Source of the DNA: Taeniopygia guttata
Taxonomy: Eukaryota > Chordata > Aves > Passeriformes > Estrildidae
DNA: 64,000 nt
Reading direction: 5' to 3'
Assembly: GCF_048771995.1 (NCBI RefSeq)
Contig: NC_133026.1
Coordinates: forward strand, 13,232,001 to 13,296,000
The stretch's first letter is position 1. Each line of letters starts with the position of its first letter. Made by a program: the position numbers and the translations under genes. Below the pieces are notes generated by a model. It did no database searches. It saw nothing but the letters and a program-made list of their open reading frames with translations, and was not told the origin of the DNA. Below, one piece after another: positions 1-13,688 of this stretch.

Positions 1-3000
1 CTGGAGAGAGGTCATCATGCAGCTAGAACTGGGGTTAGCAGCAGCACCGAGCAAACCAATTGTTCAGAAAGCAAATCAAGCTAAGTGCAACATAACTGAC
101 TGTGCTGAAAGCTGAACAGACTTAATCATAGGGATGAGGCAACCTTGAACCTTAATGCTCAACAAATTTTATTAAGAATCGACAAGTTGTAAGAGAAGTT
201 ATGCAGTTAAGCTGTAGCTCAAGGGAATAAGTGTGGAAAAATAAGACAAGGGGAATTTAATAAGGCCCAAGGACCACCAGCTGAGCTTGTGAGGATCAAT
301 CAGTAGGAGCTTGGTCCCAAGGTCTCCTTATTCCTGCAGTAAGGAACATATTAATGGTATATATTGACTTGCAATATGAGATTCCTGGAAATGTTTCCCT
401 TTTAATTTTTGCTACATAAAATTTAGTTAACAGCAAACTGTGTCTGTTTCCCTTCAGAAAAATAGTATAGATTTTGTCAAGATTTACTTGCCCAAAAGCT
501 CAATTTCTGTAACTGAAAATTGAGTTCTTTCATTTCAATGTACTTGGGCACTGTCTCGTGGTTGTGTCATGATCTCATTTGCTTTGCTGGGCCAGAATCC
601 CTGGACAAATTTACCTGCACTCATACCTAGGGACTCCCATGCTGCAAGCAAGAGCCTCTGCCTGAAAGGGAGAATTGTCTCATGGAAGGCACAGGTATTT
701 TCATAAAGAATAAGCCCCTCACAGCAGCCCACAAATTGTGCCCAGAATATATGGCATGCTAAGAGTCACTGCTCAGCAGGAGGAAAGGTGGGAGAGGAGA
801 AAGGAGGATTTTCAGAGGTGTTATACACTTTGCAACTGAATTGCTAAATTCTTTAAACACAGCTTCACAACACTAATTAGAAAGCTAAGCCTATGATTTC
901 CTGATAAATTTCTAAATATCTTATAAAAACCCTTAGGGAGAAATGCAAAAGCCAGAAATTCCACAAATGGCCTGTAACTAAACAGAATCAGTTTTGAATA
1001 TCCCTCCAATCTGTCCACAAAGTCAGCTTTCTGCCTGAAATTTTTTGTATGTCCTATATGAAGAAACCATATTTGCTTGTTTTTTTTGCTCTTTTTTTCT
1101 CTCAAAAGTTTCCTGAAAACTATATAACACATTTTGCCCTGAATTCTAAAGGCATTTTAAATTGATACTGCATACTTAATCTTGTCTTAACGTGCCTTTT
1201 GGTTGGTTTGTTTAGTTTATTTTTTCCTTTGGTCTGGGAGCTACATTTGATGGGATGCAGCAGTTGTCCAACCCTACTGATTAACTGATGTTACAGGAAT
1301 GTTATGAAACTTAGCTAACTGAAGTTTGTAAAAAGTTTTACAGATTTTAAATGAATGCTGCTTCAGTTTAAGAAATAGTTATTAGGAGTAGAAAATGGAA
1401 AGACATCTGATGAAACAACATATAGCAAAACAACAAAACAGAGGATCTATGCACATCATAACTAAATGAACACCCATTTGTAGCTCCTTTAAGAGAATAG
1501 AGTGATTGAATAACACATGCTGGAGCCTCATCTCATTTACCTGAAGTGTGCTTACAGGAGCTGAGTTCCTCCTGATTTACACCAACACAAACAAGACCAG
1601 AATCAAGCCAGGCAAGAGCCCTAGGGGTACCCTTAGAATGAGAAGAAAAGGAAAGAGCTCCACACTAGACAAACCTACCAGCCCAGGGGATTCCTAGTTT
1701 GAACTACTTGTTATATGACAATTGTGAGCCCTCTGGCAAAACTGCCACTTGGTACATATGGAATTTCCAATCATGAAGAAGAACATTTTTCTTCCACAGA
1801 GGAAAAATTCAGTGTTTGGGAAGGGACAATGTCTAGTCAAGGTCAGAAAAAAAAATCTGGTAAAAACAATTCTCCCTTCCTCATCAATTGGACTCATTTC
1901 CACTATACCTGAAGAAAATCTGCTTATTTTACTGACAAAGACTATTTTGCTTAGTCACTTGCAAGCTGGATGTTCTTTTGAGACAAATCTGAAGCACAGT
2001 GTGAACATTCTTTTACATCCCCAGTAACAACACTGGTGAAGCTTCACTTGAAGCCCAAACAGCAATTGCAAGAATTGTGATGGAATTACAGCATAGCTAG
2101 GCATGAAGAACATGATTGCATTTAAAGGAGCTCTTGCAGCTGTTGAATAAAAATTCAACCTGCATATGTCTAATGGAAAGGTTACTCAGAAAGGGCCATC
2201 CATGTTGTCAAAAATACTTTCTAGGGTAACTTCAATGTATATTCAGTGCCATACAGGACACTAGCTATTGAGGAACTGTGAGAAACAGCAAGTCCAAAAG
2301 GAAATATTTGGACTTACAGCCCACACAGGTCCAGCTGGTTCTTGAACTGTTGTTTGACACAGATCTCATCTTATCATTTAATCTGCAATTTTCAAGTCAT
2401 TATTCACTTAGGTATTATCACCTGTAGCAACTACCTAATAAGAATTACAACATTGCAAGGAAGAAAATGTCCCCATACAGTTATCTTTGCCTTACAATCC
2501 ACAACTCCATTTTCAGCCTCAGACTCTCAGACTACATTAGTTTGTACAAATATATCTACAATGGTTTGACCAAACAGTGCCAATCTTGAAACCAGAAATG
2601 TTGGAAAAGCGAAATATTAAAGACAGATCTGCAAACACCTATTCAAATATCCATATTTAGGGGCCATTATTTTTCTTCAAAGACTGACAAAAATAATTGA
2701 TACTGTTTCAGATGCCTGACAACAGTTGTATATGACAATCTAATACTGACCTCTGCAATGTATTTGTTCCTTTGATAGCTGTATGTAGCAGACAAAATTT
2801 TAGGACAATAGGTAGAAAAAATTTACTGATTCTGCCTATTGCACCTAAAACTGATTTGAGTTCTTCCTGAAAAGTAACCATCTGGGGAGAAATTATTGAA
2901 CAGCAAGAGAGTACCAGGAGCAGGGACCAAATGACCAGACTAAAACCAAAGTAGAATTCACTTTTCTATTATGGTATTTTTGACACATTGCTCATACTAA

Positions 3001-4620
3001 AGTCTTCCAAGATATCACAATGCAGTTTTCTTTATTAAAAATAGTCTTTAGACATTATACTTTGGGTATTTTGTGGCTACCACAGTAGATGAAAATTAAA
3101 TTCTATGTTATGTGGTTTTTTTTCTTTTAAGACCCTGATCAGCAAACACTTAAGATCACTAGCTGCAAACTGTCTGTCATGTGAAGACGTCTTTTCATTT
3201 GACATAAAACATTAATCTTTGGAGTATTTTGCTCCGCCAGTCCTTTCTTGGTTTTAAGACTAAATTTTAACCCTCTCTATCATGCTTATAATGAGATTGA
3301 AATACCCGAAGTCTGTTCCTTCTCGCCACAGAAGGTGAGCCTCTGCCCAAACACCCCTCCTGCTTGCTCAGTGCATTTCTGCTCATCACCTTCTGTAGCC
3401 TTCTGTGTGCATGGTACCCGCTTCTCCTGCCTGGGGTCATTAAGAGATTACTACTTTCTTCTTGGATTTGATTTTCTTTGGTTCCTCAGCATTCAAATCC
3501 TTTCTTCATAGACCTGGAGAGCTGCTGCCAGTCAGCTCATCAAGAAAGTTTACCTTCACTTATATGCCACATTACCTTAGCCTTTCATTTGATTTTCCTG
3601 ATCTTTATTTGCTAGGCCCATACTGTTGTATTTGAAAAAAGGTGGCAGAAAAAAAAGGTGACTGATTCATATCTTGCTCCCTTCTAATTTGTCAGTGTCT
3701 TCATACTTTCCACCTTTTGCTCTTTATTTGGAGAGTTCTCTTTTCAATAAGACAGTTATTATCAGCCAGTCTCAAAGTATTTTCTTACATGTCTGACTTA
3801 CAATTTGCAATAATCCTTCCTTGTATCTCAGGTGTTATATAGTGTGACTCTGATTACACTTGCTCAGCTGTAAATGTATTTTCTTAAATGGAGATTTTCC
3901 TGACATGAACAAGATGCCCTAAAATATCTTAGCACAGCTATTCACTTTATCTAAAAAAAGGGTTTATTATTATTTTGTTAAAAGAAGATGCTTTCATTCT
4001 GACCTAGATAAGAATCTCTTTCTCTTCCCTTCTTAAGACAACTATGAAAATGAGATTGTAAATCTCCTATGGAGAAGAGACTTGGACAAATCAATAATTT
4101 ATGTTATGATTTTGAGAGACTTTCACCTTGAGGAACTGCCAGCCCTATCGTAATTCTGTAGATCTTGTTTGAAAATGTTTTCCATTACTAATTGGGAGAA
4201 CCTTTTTTTTCTTATTATTTATACAAGGCTCCTTTGATTTCCAGCGTGTGACACTTCAGAATGAAAATGGTGTCTGCATTAATTAAAAAATGAAGAAGTG
4301 AACTCTTACTTTCCTTCCCCCTCACTTAAAATCCAAGTAAAACGCTGGCAGGCAACACTCAGCATGAAATGCTCTACTTCCGACCATGAACCTCTTGAAC
4401 AGATTTCTGTCATTTTAGCTGCTTCTGGCTAAAATCACTGGTTATAATAGTGACTTGGAAAGAAAAATGAGCAGAGAGTTAAGAGCAAAACGGGGGGTAG
4501 GTACACACGGCAATTAAATTAGCCTTCTACAAATGTCAGGCAGAGAACATGTCAGTCATCTCATTCCTAAGCAAGGCCCTGACAGTGCCAGGTTTAGGCT
4601 GAGGCCTTTGGGGTGGAAAA
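1..4620. other. Unique AT-rich non-coding DNA
   Basis: I see no gene or recognisable interspersed repeat in this stretch. Open frames are all under about 105 codons, lie on both strands, and show no recognisable protein motif. Base composition is AT-rich with scattered short A and T runs, as in vertebrate intergenic or intronic DNA. It could be the inside of a large intron; nothing in the sequence decides this. Confidence 0.6.
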
Positions 4621-4659
4621 AAACATATGAGTTTATGCAAAAACATATGAGTTTATGCA
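4621..4659. repeat. Two-copy 20-bp tandem duplication
   Basis: The unit aaacatatgagtttatgcaa occurs twice in direct succession; the second copy differs only at its last base. The near identity of the copies suggests a recent local duplication by replication slippage. It does not continue as an array on either side. Confidence 0.9.
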
Positions 4660-4769
4660 CTTTTCTTTCGACCTCCACAGCTTACTAAAGAGCAGACTGT
4701 CACATCAACAGCTCACTTCCCCGAATCCCCCATGGTTTGAAGAAATCTGCATCATGACTTGCAGCAGCA

Positions 4770-5080
4770 TGTTCTAGCCACCGGCTTGCTTTGGCCGCAC
4801 AATCTCCTGGAGACTGGATGATTAAAGGTCGCCCATTCTTACCCACTGCACCATAAATCCAAAGCACTCACTGAAAGTGGGGTGGCCGAGGTCTGCCCAC
4901 ACAAAGTGCACACACAGGAGCTGTTGGAATGGCGCGACCAACAGCAGGGCCAGGACCGGCCCCTCGGGATGAGCTCCACGTTTCTGCCTCGGCCCCTGCA
5001 GGCAGCTGGGACATTTCTGAACCCCTGGAAACAGCACAAGACCTCCAGGCCTCGTGGAAGTTGTAGAACTTGTGTCTGAT
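4770..5080. other. GC-rich patch of unknown origin
   Basis: This roughly 300-base patch is clearly richer in G+C, and has more CpG, than the AT-rich DNA on both sides. It carries overlapping open frames of 65-71 codons on both strands (4822-5037, 4839-5039 and 4882-5079), as expected from a stop-poor GC-rich composition. None encodes a protein I recognise. Possible explanations are a fragment of a retroviral LTR, an exon of a non-coding RNA, or a small CpG-containing regulatory element. I cannot choose between them. Confidence 0.4.
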
Positions 5081-7700
5081 TGCTCTATGCCAAGGAAATT
5101 GATTCCCTTACCTCTTTACAGCAAACCAATTCTAAGACATGACAAAGCCTAACAAATCTAAAAGAATAGGAATGAGGAGGGGCAGGGGGAAATTTAAGGG
5201 AGAGATTTTTGGGCCAGGATTTTGAGTGTTAGCACAAACTTCCAGCTCCAGTTGATTTAGAATTTGTTTACAATGAAGCACCACTATGAAAATTTTTTAC
5301 AGCTTTCTGGGATGAAATTATTTCCTTTGTGCAGGTATCTGACTATCACTCCAAACTTTTTCTCACAATTCACTGTTATCACTGTGGAAAAATTTCTGAG
5401 CTACATCATGTTGTAATCTACTAATCGATATTAATCTATTTTGGTTCACAATCTGAAAAAAATACAACCCATATACTATTGAAAGCAAAAAGAAAACCCA
5501 ACAAACCCATTTCTCCCAAACTTTCCAGGTCTTGATCAAGTCTTTATGTTGTGGTCTTACACAATTAAAGTCAACGCAGACAATTAATGCACTGATAGGA
5601 TGACAAAGTTTGTAGGCCCTGGACAATTTAAGAATATTCAACCTCTATCTCAAGATGAAAATAATACCTGTTGGGTTGTAAATAACATCAAAATTTGACC
5701 TAAACTCCCAGTGAACATCAAGTTATACTAGGAAAGAAAACCCTACAACCTCTAAAGATTCACATGTATAGAATGGGAACAATATAGCTGAGTCCCTCCT
5801 AACTCCTCATCTCACTTATTCCCTCCTGATTTTCATATCACATTTTTCCTTTTTTACTTAACTCCCCCACTCCTAAAAAGCAGCTCAGATACACACAGAG
5901 CATTCACGGCAACAACTCTGTGACTAAAACTGATGAATATGTAACATGATCCTGAAATATACATGTGAAATATGCAAAGGCATCAACTTAATGAGTACTT
6001 TCATTTTGTCCTGTTTTTGCATTGAAGGGTCAGTTTATCTAACAAACAGCATCAGAATAAATTCTTTGTATCCTGAAACCTAGATAATTCATCTGGCTAA
6101 ACAAGGAGAATTACTTTAAATTAAGCAAAGGACTGGAATTCTCCTACCATAGGATCACACAGGATGTGCTGTTAAAATGGGCATCCAGGATATTTTTATA
6201 TGTCATCTGAGGTCTTAGAAAACTGACATAAGAGGTGAGCTTCCATCAAGTGAGCAGTCACCAAGCAGAAACTTTTTAAGAATCTTCACTGAGTTTAGAA
6301 GATTGGTGTAGCAATTGTTCATTTTGATATCTGGAACTGAAATGTGACTGTTTTACAAAATGTAAAACCAAAAAAAGCATGCCATCATTTGTTGTGGTTT
6401 TGTTATTTCACCTACCTGCTCATATCAGAAAAGGAATTTTTAAAATCCTAAAGAATCCTTAAAAGTCTTAAAGAATCCTTTAAGAGTGACAGAGATGGGC
6501 TTTTATTTGTGCAGTGGTGCATGATTAATGTTCATATAGGCAGCCATGGGTATACTAGAACTACTCATTCAGACACCTCACAGGTGTCTTTGGATATTGT
6601 CTATGAAGTGCAGCTTTAAAAAGAAAAACATGAAGGAACTATTTACTATTTCAGTCAGTCTGCTAAGACGAACAACAGCACATAAGTTGGGTAGTTAGTT
6701 CAAAGTTTCAGCATTTGCACACACCAGTTTTCAGAAACCACACAAAGTAAAATCTGACATAAATTGCATCTACATTAAATTGTTCAAGTAATTTGGAATT
6801 GACACATTCCTAGAAATTCCCATCCATGTTCGTTTGGAAACAATTAAACAAAACTTGTTTAAAAAATAATCTGTTGAGGCATTTTCCCCATCTCTTCCAA
6901 CAAATAATTCAACTCCAGAAGTTTCACTGTAGTTTTTATAATGTATGGGATTTTTTTCACCTGGGTCATTTCTTACCCATGTGAAAGTTCTACTATCTCA
7001 CTTTTTGCCTTCAACAGTTTGAAAACTAGAGAAATCATTAATATTAAGAAGAATGCCAAAGATGATAGTTTTCTCATCTTGTCTTTGTTTCTCTTTTCCT
7101 CTGGGCCACATAAGGATATTCAAGTCAGCAGAGACAGTGTTACTCTTTAAAAATCCTGCTGATTTAATATTTAGTAGGTGATGGATTCCACCTCAACAAT
7201 CAGTCTCAGGAATAAAAATAGTCTGAATCCTACTCCACAGGAGTGCCATCCACAAATCCATAGATAGAAACCCAAAGTATTGTACAGCACAACATTTCCT
7301 GCTCAGTAAGCTTGAGACAAGCTGCTGTGATTCCCTATATATACACATATATTCTGAGCTGATGCCTGTCAAACCAGCCCCTGGTTAAGTGGCAAGAATA
7401 ATATAGCTTCCTTTCCCTAGAGGTAACTGTCCTCATTACTGAAACGAATGAACCCCTAGGTGTATAATAGAATCTTCTTTAAAATATTCATCATATGACA
7501 GCTGATATTTCAGCCATATTTGGTTGGAATGCTACATTTTGGGGAACTTAGGACTCCATAGTCAATTAACCTAGTATTTTGCTCACCATCTAATTTATAT
7601 TTTTATCATAAATCATTAAACATTTATGTTAGTATGTAACTTGTTATTCTCCTACTCAGGACTGAGTCAAACAGGCAGACCAGGCCTTCTCTTTCTGCAG
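5081..7700. other. Unique AT-rich non-coding DNA
   Basis: No gene or known mobile element is visible. The block includes an imperfect local duplication around 6440-6480 (aaagaatcctt twice) and a short alternating purine-pyrimidine run (tatatatacacatatat) near 7336. Open frames are short and unremarkable. Confidence 0.6.
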
Positions 7701-7780
7701 CAATATCCATTAAAACATCTGGACTAGCAAAGCTGAAACTTTACACTTTCCCTCAGCCAGAAAACATCAACTTCTCCGAG
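7701..7780 (+). other. Exon-like segment with strong splice signals
   Basis: A pyrimidine-rich tract ending ttctctttctgcag precedes position 7701, and GAG followed by gtgagt ends the segment at 7780. Both fit vertebrate acceptor and donor consensus well. The 80-base interior is open in one frame (from 7703), reading ISIKTSGLAKLKLYTFPQPE and then six more residues, but this is part of a 110-codon frame running from 7640 to 7969, so openness alone is weak evidence. The peptide matches no family I recognise. It could be a coding exon, a UTR or lncRNA exon, or a chance pairing of splice motifs. Confidence 0.22.
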
Positions 7781-8027
7781 GTGAGTCACATCATCCAGCA
7801 AGGTTCTGTTTCCTTCACACTTCTCAGAATCAACACTTCAGACTGTGAAAACCTCCCTCTGCCAGCAGGTCTCAGGAAGACCATGAGCAGGCAGGGGGAA
7901 ATAACACAGGGACCAGAATTCTCCACCAGAAATCAGAACAAAAAACTATGTAGGAAAATAAAGAAATAAATAGAGCAGCAGGTTATTCACCCCAAATATT
8001 TCCTTGTTCAAACACCAAACAATGCTC

Positions 8028-8045
8028 TTTTTTTTTTTTTTTTTT
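8028..8045. repeat. Poly(T) run, 18 bases
   Basis: An uninterrupted run of 18 T residues. It lies just upstream of the poly(A)-tailed segment at 8053-8423, so the two runs form a widely spaced T/A inverted pair. Confidence 0.95.
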
Positions 8046-8052
8046 GACTCTC

Positions 8053-8423
8053 CATTCTTACTTCTTTCTCAAAATAAATCCTGCATTTTTCTTTCAGAAA
8101 GTCCTATTCCACATGCCTTCCAGTGCATTATCTGGCAGCACAAGTGCCTCCACAAGCCTCCCCTGTCCTGCTCATGCGAGGCACATCAGGCAGGCACACA
8201 GAGATCCCTGTGGGGGGAGAGTGTCACCGACGTGCAAGGCTGCTCAGGAAGTTTACACAGCACTTGCTCAAACTCTGCAAGCCTTCCTGACACCACCTCA
8301 GCATTCCAGCACACCAGCATCATTTCTAAGTGATTTCTCATGTGATTAGTGCTGTCTCTCCATTCCCGCATGCTACTCAGACACTGGTGACAAAAAAAAA
8401 AAAAAAAAAAAATCATTCTTACT
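8053..8423 (+). mobile_element. Possible retroposed insert: A21 tail, 10-bp flanking repeat
   Basis: A 21-base poly(A) run ends at 8412. Starting two bases later is cattcttact (8414-8423), which also occurs at 8053-8062. The segment between (8063-8412) therefore has the layout of a reverse-transcribed RNA: target-site duplication, body, 3' poly(A), target-site duplication. The body is about 330 bases, less AT-rich than its surroundings, and open in overlapping frames (8004-8333 and 8044-8349 on plus, 8186-8428 on minus), none recognisable. Against the call, there is no AATAAA just before the A tract, the target does not resemble the usual TT/AAAA site, and the direct repeat is only 10 bases in pyrimidine-rich DNA. 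CR1 itself does not make poly(A) tails, so an insertion like this would be atypical for a bird. Confidence 0.35.
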
Positions 8424-11400
8424 CTCATCAGGACTTGTTTGTCATCAGAATCCCTCTTTAGTTTTAGTAATTTGCTTAGTTTTAGCCTACTTATCTCATT
8501 ATGCTGGTCTAATTAAAATCATTTGCTGACAAATATTGTCAGTAATGTAACAGTTGGCTAAATTAACACTGGCTTAGCCTTAGCTTTGTTATCAGCTTAA
8601 CTACGCAGCACTGATTGATGAGCATTTTAAAGCAGGAATTCCTTTCTTCAGGTCAAATGCAGAGAAGGCAAAGCTGGAGATTTGAATTCGATACATCAAC
8701 AAGTCTTACCAGAAGAAAGTCAGATATAATTGTGCAGAAGTCAAACCAAACTCACATCTCCACAACTTCCCTGCAAGTTTGGTCATAAAAACAAAGATGC
8801 ATTTGGCCCAGCCTGGTAAAACAGCAGGCACATAGCTTAACATCTAAAATTACTGTTATAAGCAGTATGTCTCGTGGTCTGATTCTTATTTACTTTTTTG
8901 GCATAAATTGAGTATTTCTAGACAACAATTATTCCTACAGACAAAACTTAATTGCAATATTCATCACCAAATATGACTAAATGATAGGGATGCTGAAGTG
9001 TTTTACAGTGAAAACACATCCAATTTTAATGAAGTTCAAAAAAAGAAATGTTTATTTATGGATTAAAGAACACAAAGATCTGCTGCTCACAATTTCTAAA
9101 ATACTGACAGCTTTTTTTTTTTTCTTTTTTTAAGAGAGAAAAAGAGTGCAAGGGAAGGAAAGACTTCACATCTTGTAAATAGTTGTGGTGAGTGGATCAA
9201 TGTTCCCAGCAGACAGGCAGAGAGTTTCTGGGTCTTTTGACACTAGTTGAGATCAGATGATATACAACTGAAGTCTGAAGACAAAGTTGCCTTTAAAAGG
9301 TTGCATCTGGTGAAAGGGTGGAGATGTGCTGATAACCCATTACAGCTGCAGGGGGATGTCTCAACATGTCTTGAGAAAGACTGCATATTTCTCTGTTTGG
9401 GGCTGAGGTTTGCTACTGTTCAAATTAAGTGACATCTTCTTAACACTCCTAAAGAAGGAAAAAAGGTGGAATCCAAACCAGAACAATATCCTGTAGAAAA
9501 GTGCTTTCTATTTCGTAGGCTCTTATTAGGGGAAAAAAGCATAACTACACATCTAAAACTAGCTCCTCCACTGAAGACCTAAGTTGAAAACAACTTTAAG
9601 AGAAGATAAGAATATTTCAGAGCAATATATAAATGTAACAGAACCATGGAAAAAAAATACAGAGAAAAATCCAGGTTTTGGATAAAATTTTCAGAAAACC
9701 CTTTCCCACTTCAGGAATTTGCAACCATCACCTATTGAATGAGAGCTGCTCCTGTTGGTCTTCAGAATGATCTATTAGACGAGGGTGCACAGAAATATTA
9801 CATGGGGAATACCAACCTCCCAGAGATATCTGTATCTCCCAGAGATACAGATTCAGCCTTCTTGGAATCAGTTATTTGAAAAGCAACTAGAAAACTGTGG
9901 CCTTGCATAGACTTGACAGTGCTCCACTGGAACAACCAGAACCCAGGTTTGCACAGGCTCTAGCAAGTTCACTTGCGCAAGAAATCCCAACTGTTTAAAA
10001 AAATATTATTCAGCTTGGGGAGAGGAGTAAGAGGGGAAAGGGAAATATAACACACAGGTAATCTTTATTTCTCTGAAAACTGCTATCACTGGCCTGCTGT
10101 CAAACCATCCAAAGACAAGAAAATACACCATCTGCTGCCATTATTACAGTCCAATTCTCTGTAGATTCAACCACAGGAAAAGAGGAAGTCCAGAGTTAGG
10201 CTTCAGCTTACAGCACATGGGCTGAAAAAGAAAAAAAAATATGATCTTTTGCTAAGCCAGCTAACATGCTGCTGCTCCAACACTGCCTCAGGTCATGCAG
10301 CCTCAGTTGCACCATCTGGGCTGGAAAGACTCCAGGGAGGAAAGAGCAGCTGAGAGTGAAACAAGTTGAGGATCCAGTATAACCATGACCGTTCTGTTCT
10401 ATGAGTTCACCTAAAACCTCACCTTCCCAGTTCCTGTTTCTTGTTCTCAGACACCTGCTTTGTTAAATTATTTGTGATGTGTTCTTCTCTATCCAGATGT
10501 CTTAATTACTTGTTTCTCACTAAATGCTGGCTTCATATGCCTTTCTGGTGTACAACCTTCTCCTTGGATTCACAAGGCTCAGCATCCTGGTGAAATGTCA
10601 CTTACAATGGAAGCATTAGGCACCAGGAGTAAAAACACAAGTTGAGATTGTTTTTAAAAGCAGAAAAACCCCTTCCAAGATCTTGTGACATCAGTTATCA
10701 GAAACAAAGATAAAATGCTGTTCCTATTTTCAGCAGCAACATTCCCATTGATTTTAACACTGCAGGATATGCCCCTGTGCACTGAAACAAACCACCTGTA
10801 TATGAATGTAGCCAGGATGAAGTGACCTCCAGGAAAGCAATTTCTTGTCCTTTGATTCTGAGGAGTAATAGTAAAAAGATCTGTCCCTTCAATCTGTATC
10901 TCGGTCAAGTCACGCACAAAGAGATGTAACATTCTGGATCACACTCATTTGTTTCCTTTTCCTTGACACCTTACCATGCTTCCCATGTTGTTTAGGCATT
11001 TCCTTTTCGTTCCTGACTTGCAAAAGTTACCAACTTTATATGAGGCCATAATGCAAAGACATGTGTGCTTTCTGAAGGTTGACAGTGTCAGCTAAGGAAT
11101 GAAATCCAGTGGTCTCCTAGAAACAAGAAGGCAATATAAATTACCTGCAGAATTAATGTGAAAACTCCATTTTGGATAGCCAATCAGGGAGCAGATTGGG
11201 GATGTTTAAGTGCAAATCTACAAATTCATAATATTGTGCTGGCAGTGCAACACACACTCCCTTTGCAATTCTCATTCACAAGAGAGGAAGAGTGACTCAT
11301 GAGCTGTCCTGCCTCAAACTCCACAGCAGAGTTGTGGCTGTCCCCTTAACACCCTAACACCCCTTCTACCAACTTCAGAGGTAGCAATTCCTTTGGGCAT

Positions 11401-13688
11401 CTCCACATCAGGCCAGAAAATGCTCCTGGCAGAGCAAGGAAAGTTGTCCTAAAACTCCTGCTCAGCTGTACACAGTTCCATGTGATGGGGATGGATCCTG
11501 GATCCTAGGTCTAAGTGTACACCTGAAATATTTTTCTACTGTCTTCATGATATCAACTTCAAATCTTAAATTGTCTTGAGCAGGATAGGAACTTTGCATG
11601 GCATCAGATGAGTTGCTGAATGAAAAATGTATATTACCTAGAAACTGCCTTCAAAACTCATTTTAAAAAGAGACTTTGGAAAAATCTGACATTGTTTTCA
11701 TCTTTACAGATGGATTAAAGAAGATACCTGAAAATAATTTAGAAAGCTGCCTATGTTTTTTACATACATACACATTAATTTCTGCTTTTCAATACCCAAA
11801 TCCTGACTATTTCCACTGGTCTTGCTTCTCTGCAGAGAAGCACTGCTTCTCTGCTGCTAGCTCATAACATCCCCAAAGTAAAGGCAGAACTTGTTCTTAC
11901 ATATTGAGAATTAGCACAGAGCAGAATTTAATGATCAGAATAGTACATACTACACAGGCAATTGCAAACATTTCAGTACTCAGGATTTTGAAGGAAGTTA
12001 TTTCTATACTACAGTTATGTGGAATGTTTTCTGAAATAGTCACATGCATATTTGAGTCCATCCTGGGATCTGGATATCCAGCAAATGGATTACAAAATCT
12101 GATTTGTAATGGTTTTATTATCAGGGCTTACCACTGCCAATCCATGTCCTCTGACATCTCTGATAGAATCCCTTCAGTTCAGGGAATATAGTGACACCCA
12201 GCAGCCCAGGAAAGGATACAGGTGTTCAAACACTACAGGAGATGAAGTCAAATTTCCTAGGCCAGAGAAGGATGTGAGGAGAAATGAAGTAGAAGGAATG
12301 TGCAAAATGTCCTCTTGCAGCAGGTCCATGTGGGCATGGGCACATCTCTCCCCTTCACTCACAGGCAGTTTGCAGACTGAATCCACTCTAATCTCCTTTC
12401 TGCTCCTGGAGAGGGATGTGCAGCTTCACATCACCTCTGTCAATGAACATCAAACATGAAGTGAGATTCAGGTATCTGTAGGGAAAAGGAAGAAAAAAAA
12501 AAAAAAAAAGGAAAAATAAGTATAAAAGTACTCTTTCAGGACAGAACAGGTCGGAAGAGCAGAAGAGCAGATGATGCAGATCCAGACATTGCTTGGCAGT
12601 TCTTATCCAGTGGTGTCTGTCCCCTGAGGGCCCTATGGCAGCTTCTGCTGAAGTGACCCATTTCTTGCAGCCAGGGAGGATAACCTGATGCCACCACACC
12701 AGCACCAGCTGGTATTATTTCAGATGTATCACAGAGCAGAAGAATGAACCAAGCAGGGACACTTAATTTTTATTGCTTGAAGGGAGAAGACATTATGAAA
12801 AGCTACCTATATTGACTCTGTCCTTAGTATAAATGGAGGGGTTTACAAGGCCTTTTCTCTTCATAAACATATTTGGAGGGAGAAAGTTACCAGTTTGGCA
12901 CATTTTGCCAACTGTGTGACTTATTTATACTGCACTGTAAGGAGGAGGAAATCCCCTGCTCACAGCATGCCTGCTGTCCTCTCCCGGATCATACCAGAAC
13001 ACTGCACACTGTGTCTGTGGCTTTCCATGCATTGAAAAAACAACGCCAAGGAGTCTTTTAGATAACAGTCTCACCAAGTGCAGTCAGGAGCTTAATGAAG
13101 GCAGCTTTCACAAATCAAGTGAAGAGCTCTGGACACAATCCAGAAGAGGCTGTTAGGAAGCAAATTACTGCACTGACAATACACTGGGTTTCTATGTCCA
13201 AAGTTTAACATATTTAATTGTATTTTGTGGCTATTTCCCTCTGAAACAGCCAAGAAAGATGAAGGGACTCTGCACATGAATGTATAATAGTTACTTTACA
13301 AAGGGTATCTGAAATTCCCATTTTCCAACTTTCCATCCTTACAATTGCGATTTGCAGTCCCAAATCCTTCCATTAAATTACTGACCAAATTTATGCTATT
13401 GCAATTAGTATAAGCAGTGGAACAAAATTTAGATTCTGCACAAGATGCAATCAAAAAAGTACATTTATTAGTATGTACCAGATATTTTTTAGCTTATCTA
13501 GTCATCTTAAATATACAGCACTGATCAACTACTTATATTTAAAAACCAGTACTATCCATGACACAGATGGTAGTATCCAGATTATGACAGGCACCAAAAT
13601 TTGTGGTCCAGCTTTCCAGGTTCTTGCAGCTGGAGATCAATATGGCCAGCCAGACACAAAAATCTGCGCAGGACACAACACAGCATCA
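8424..13688. other. Unique non-coding DNA with simple-sequence runs
   Basis: No supported gene or classifiable transposon. Around 8480-8660 the text is dense in homeodomain-type TAATTA/TTAAT cores and could be a conserved non-coding element. There is a T-rich tract near 9110-9132, a short duplication of ctcccagagata near 9818-9848, and a 17-base poly(A) at 12493-12509. Open frames up to 116 codons (12109-12459) lack recognisable motifs and overlap frames on the other strand. Confidence 0.5.
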
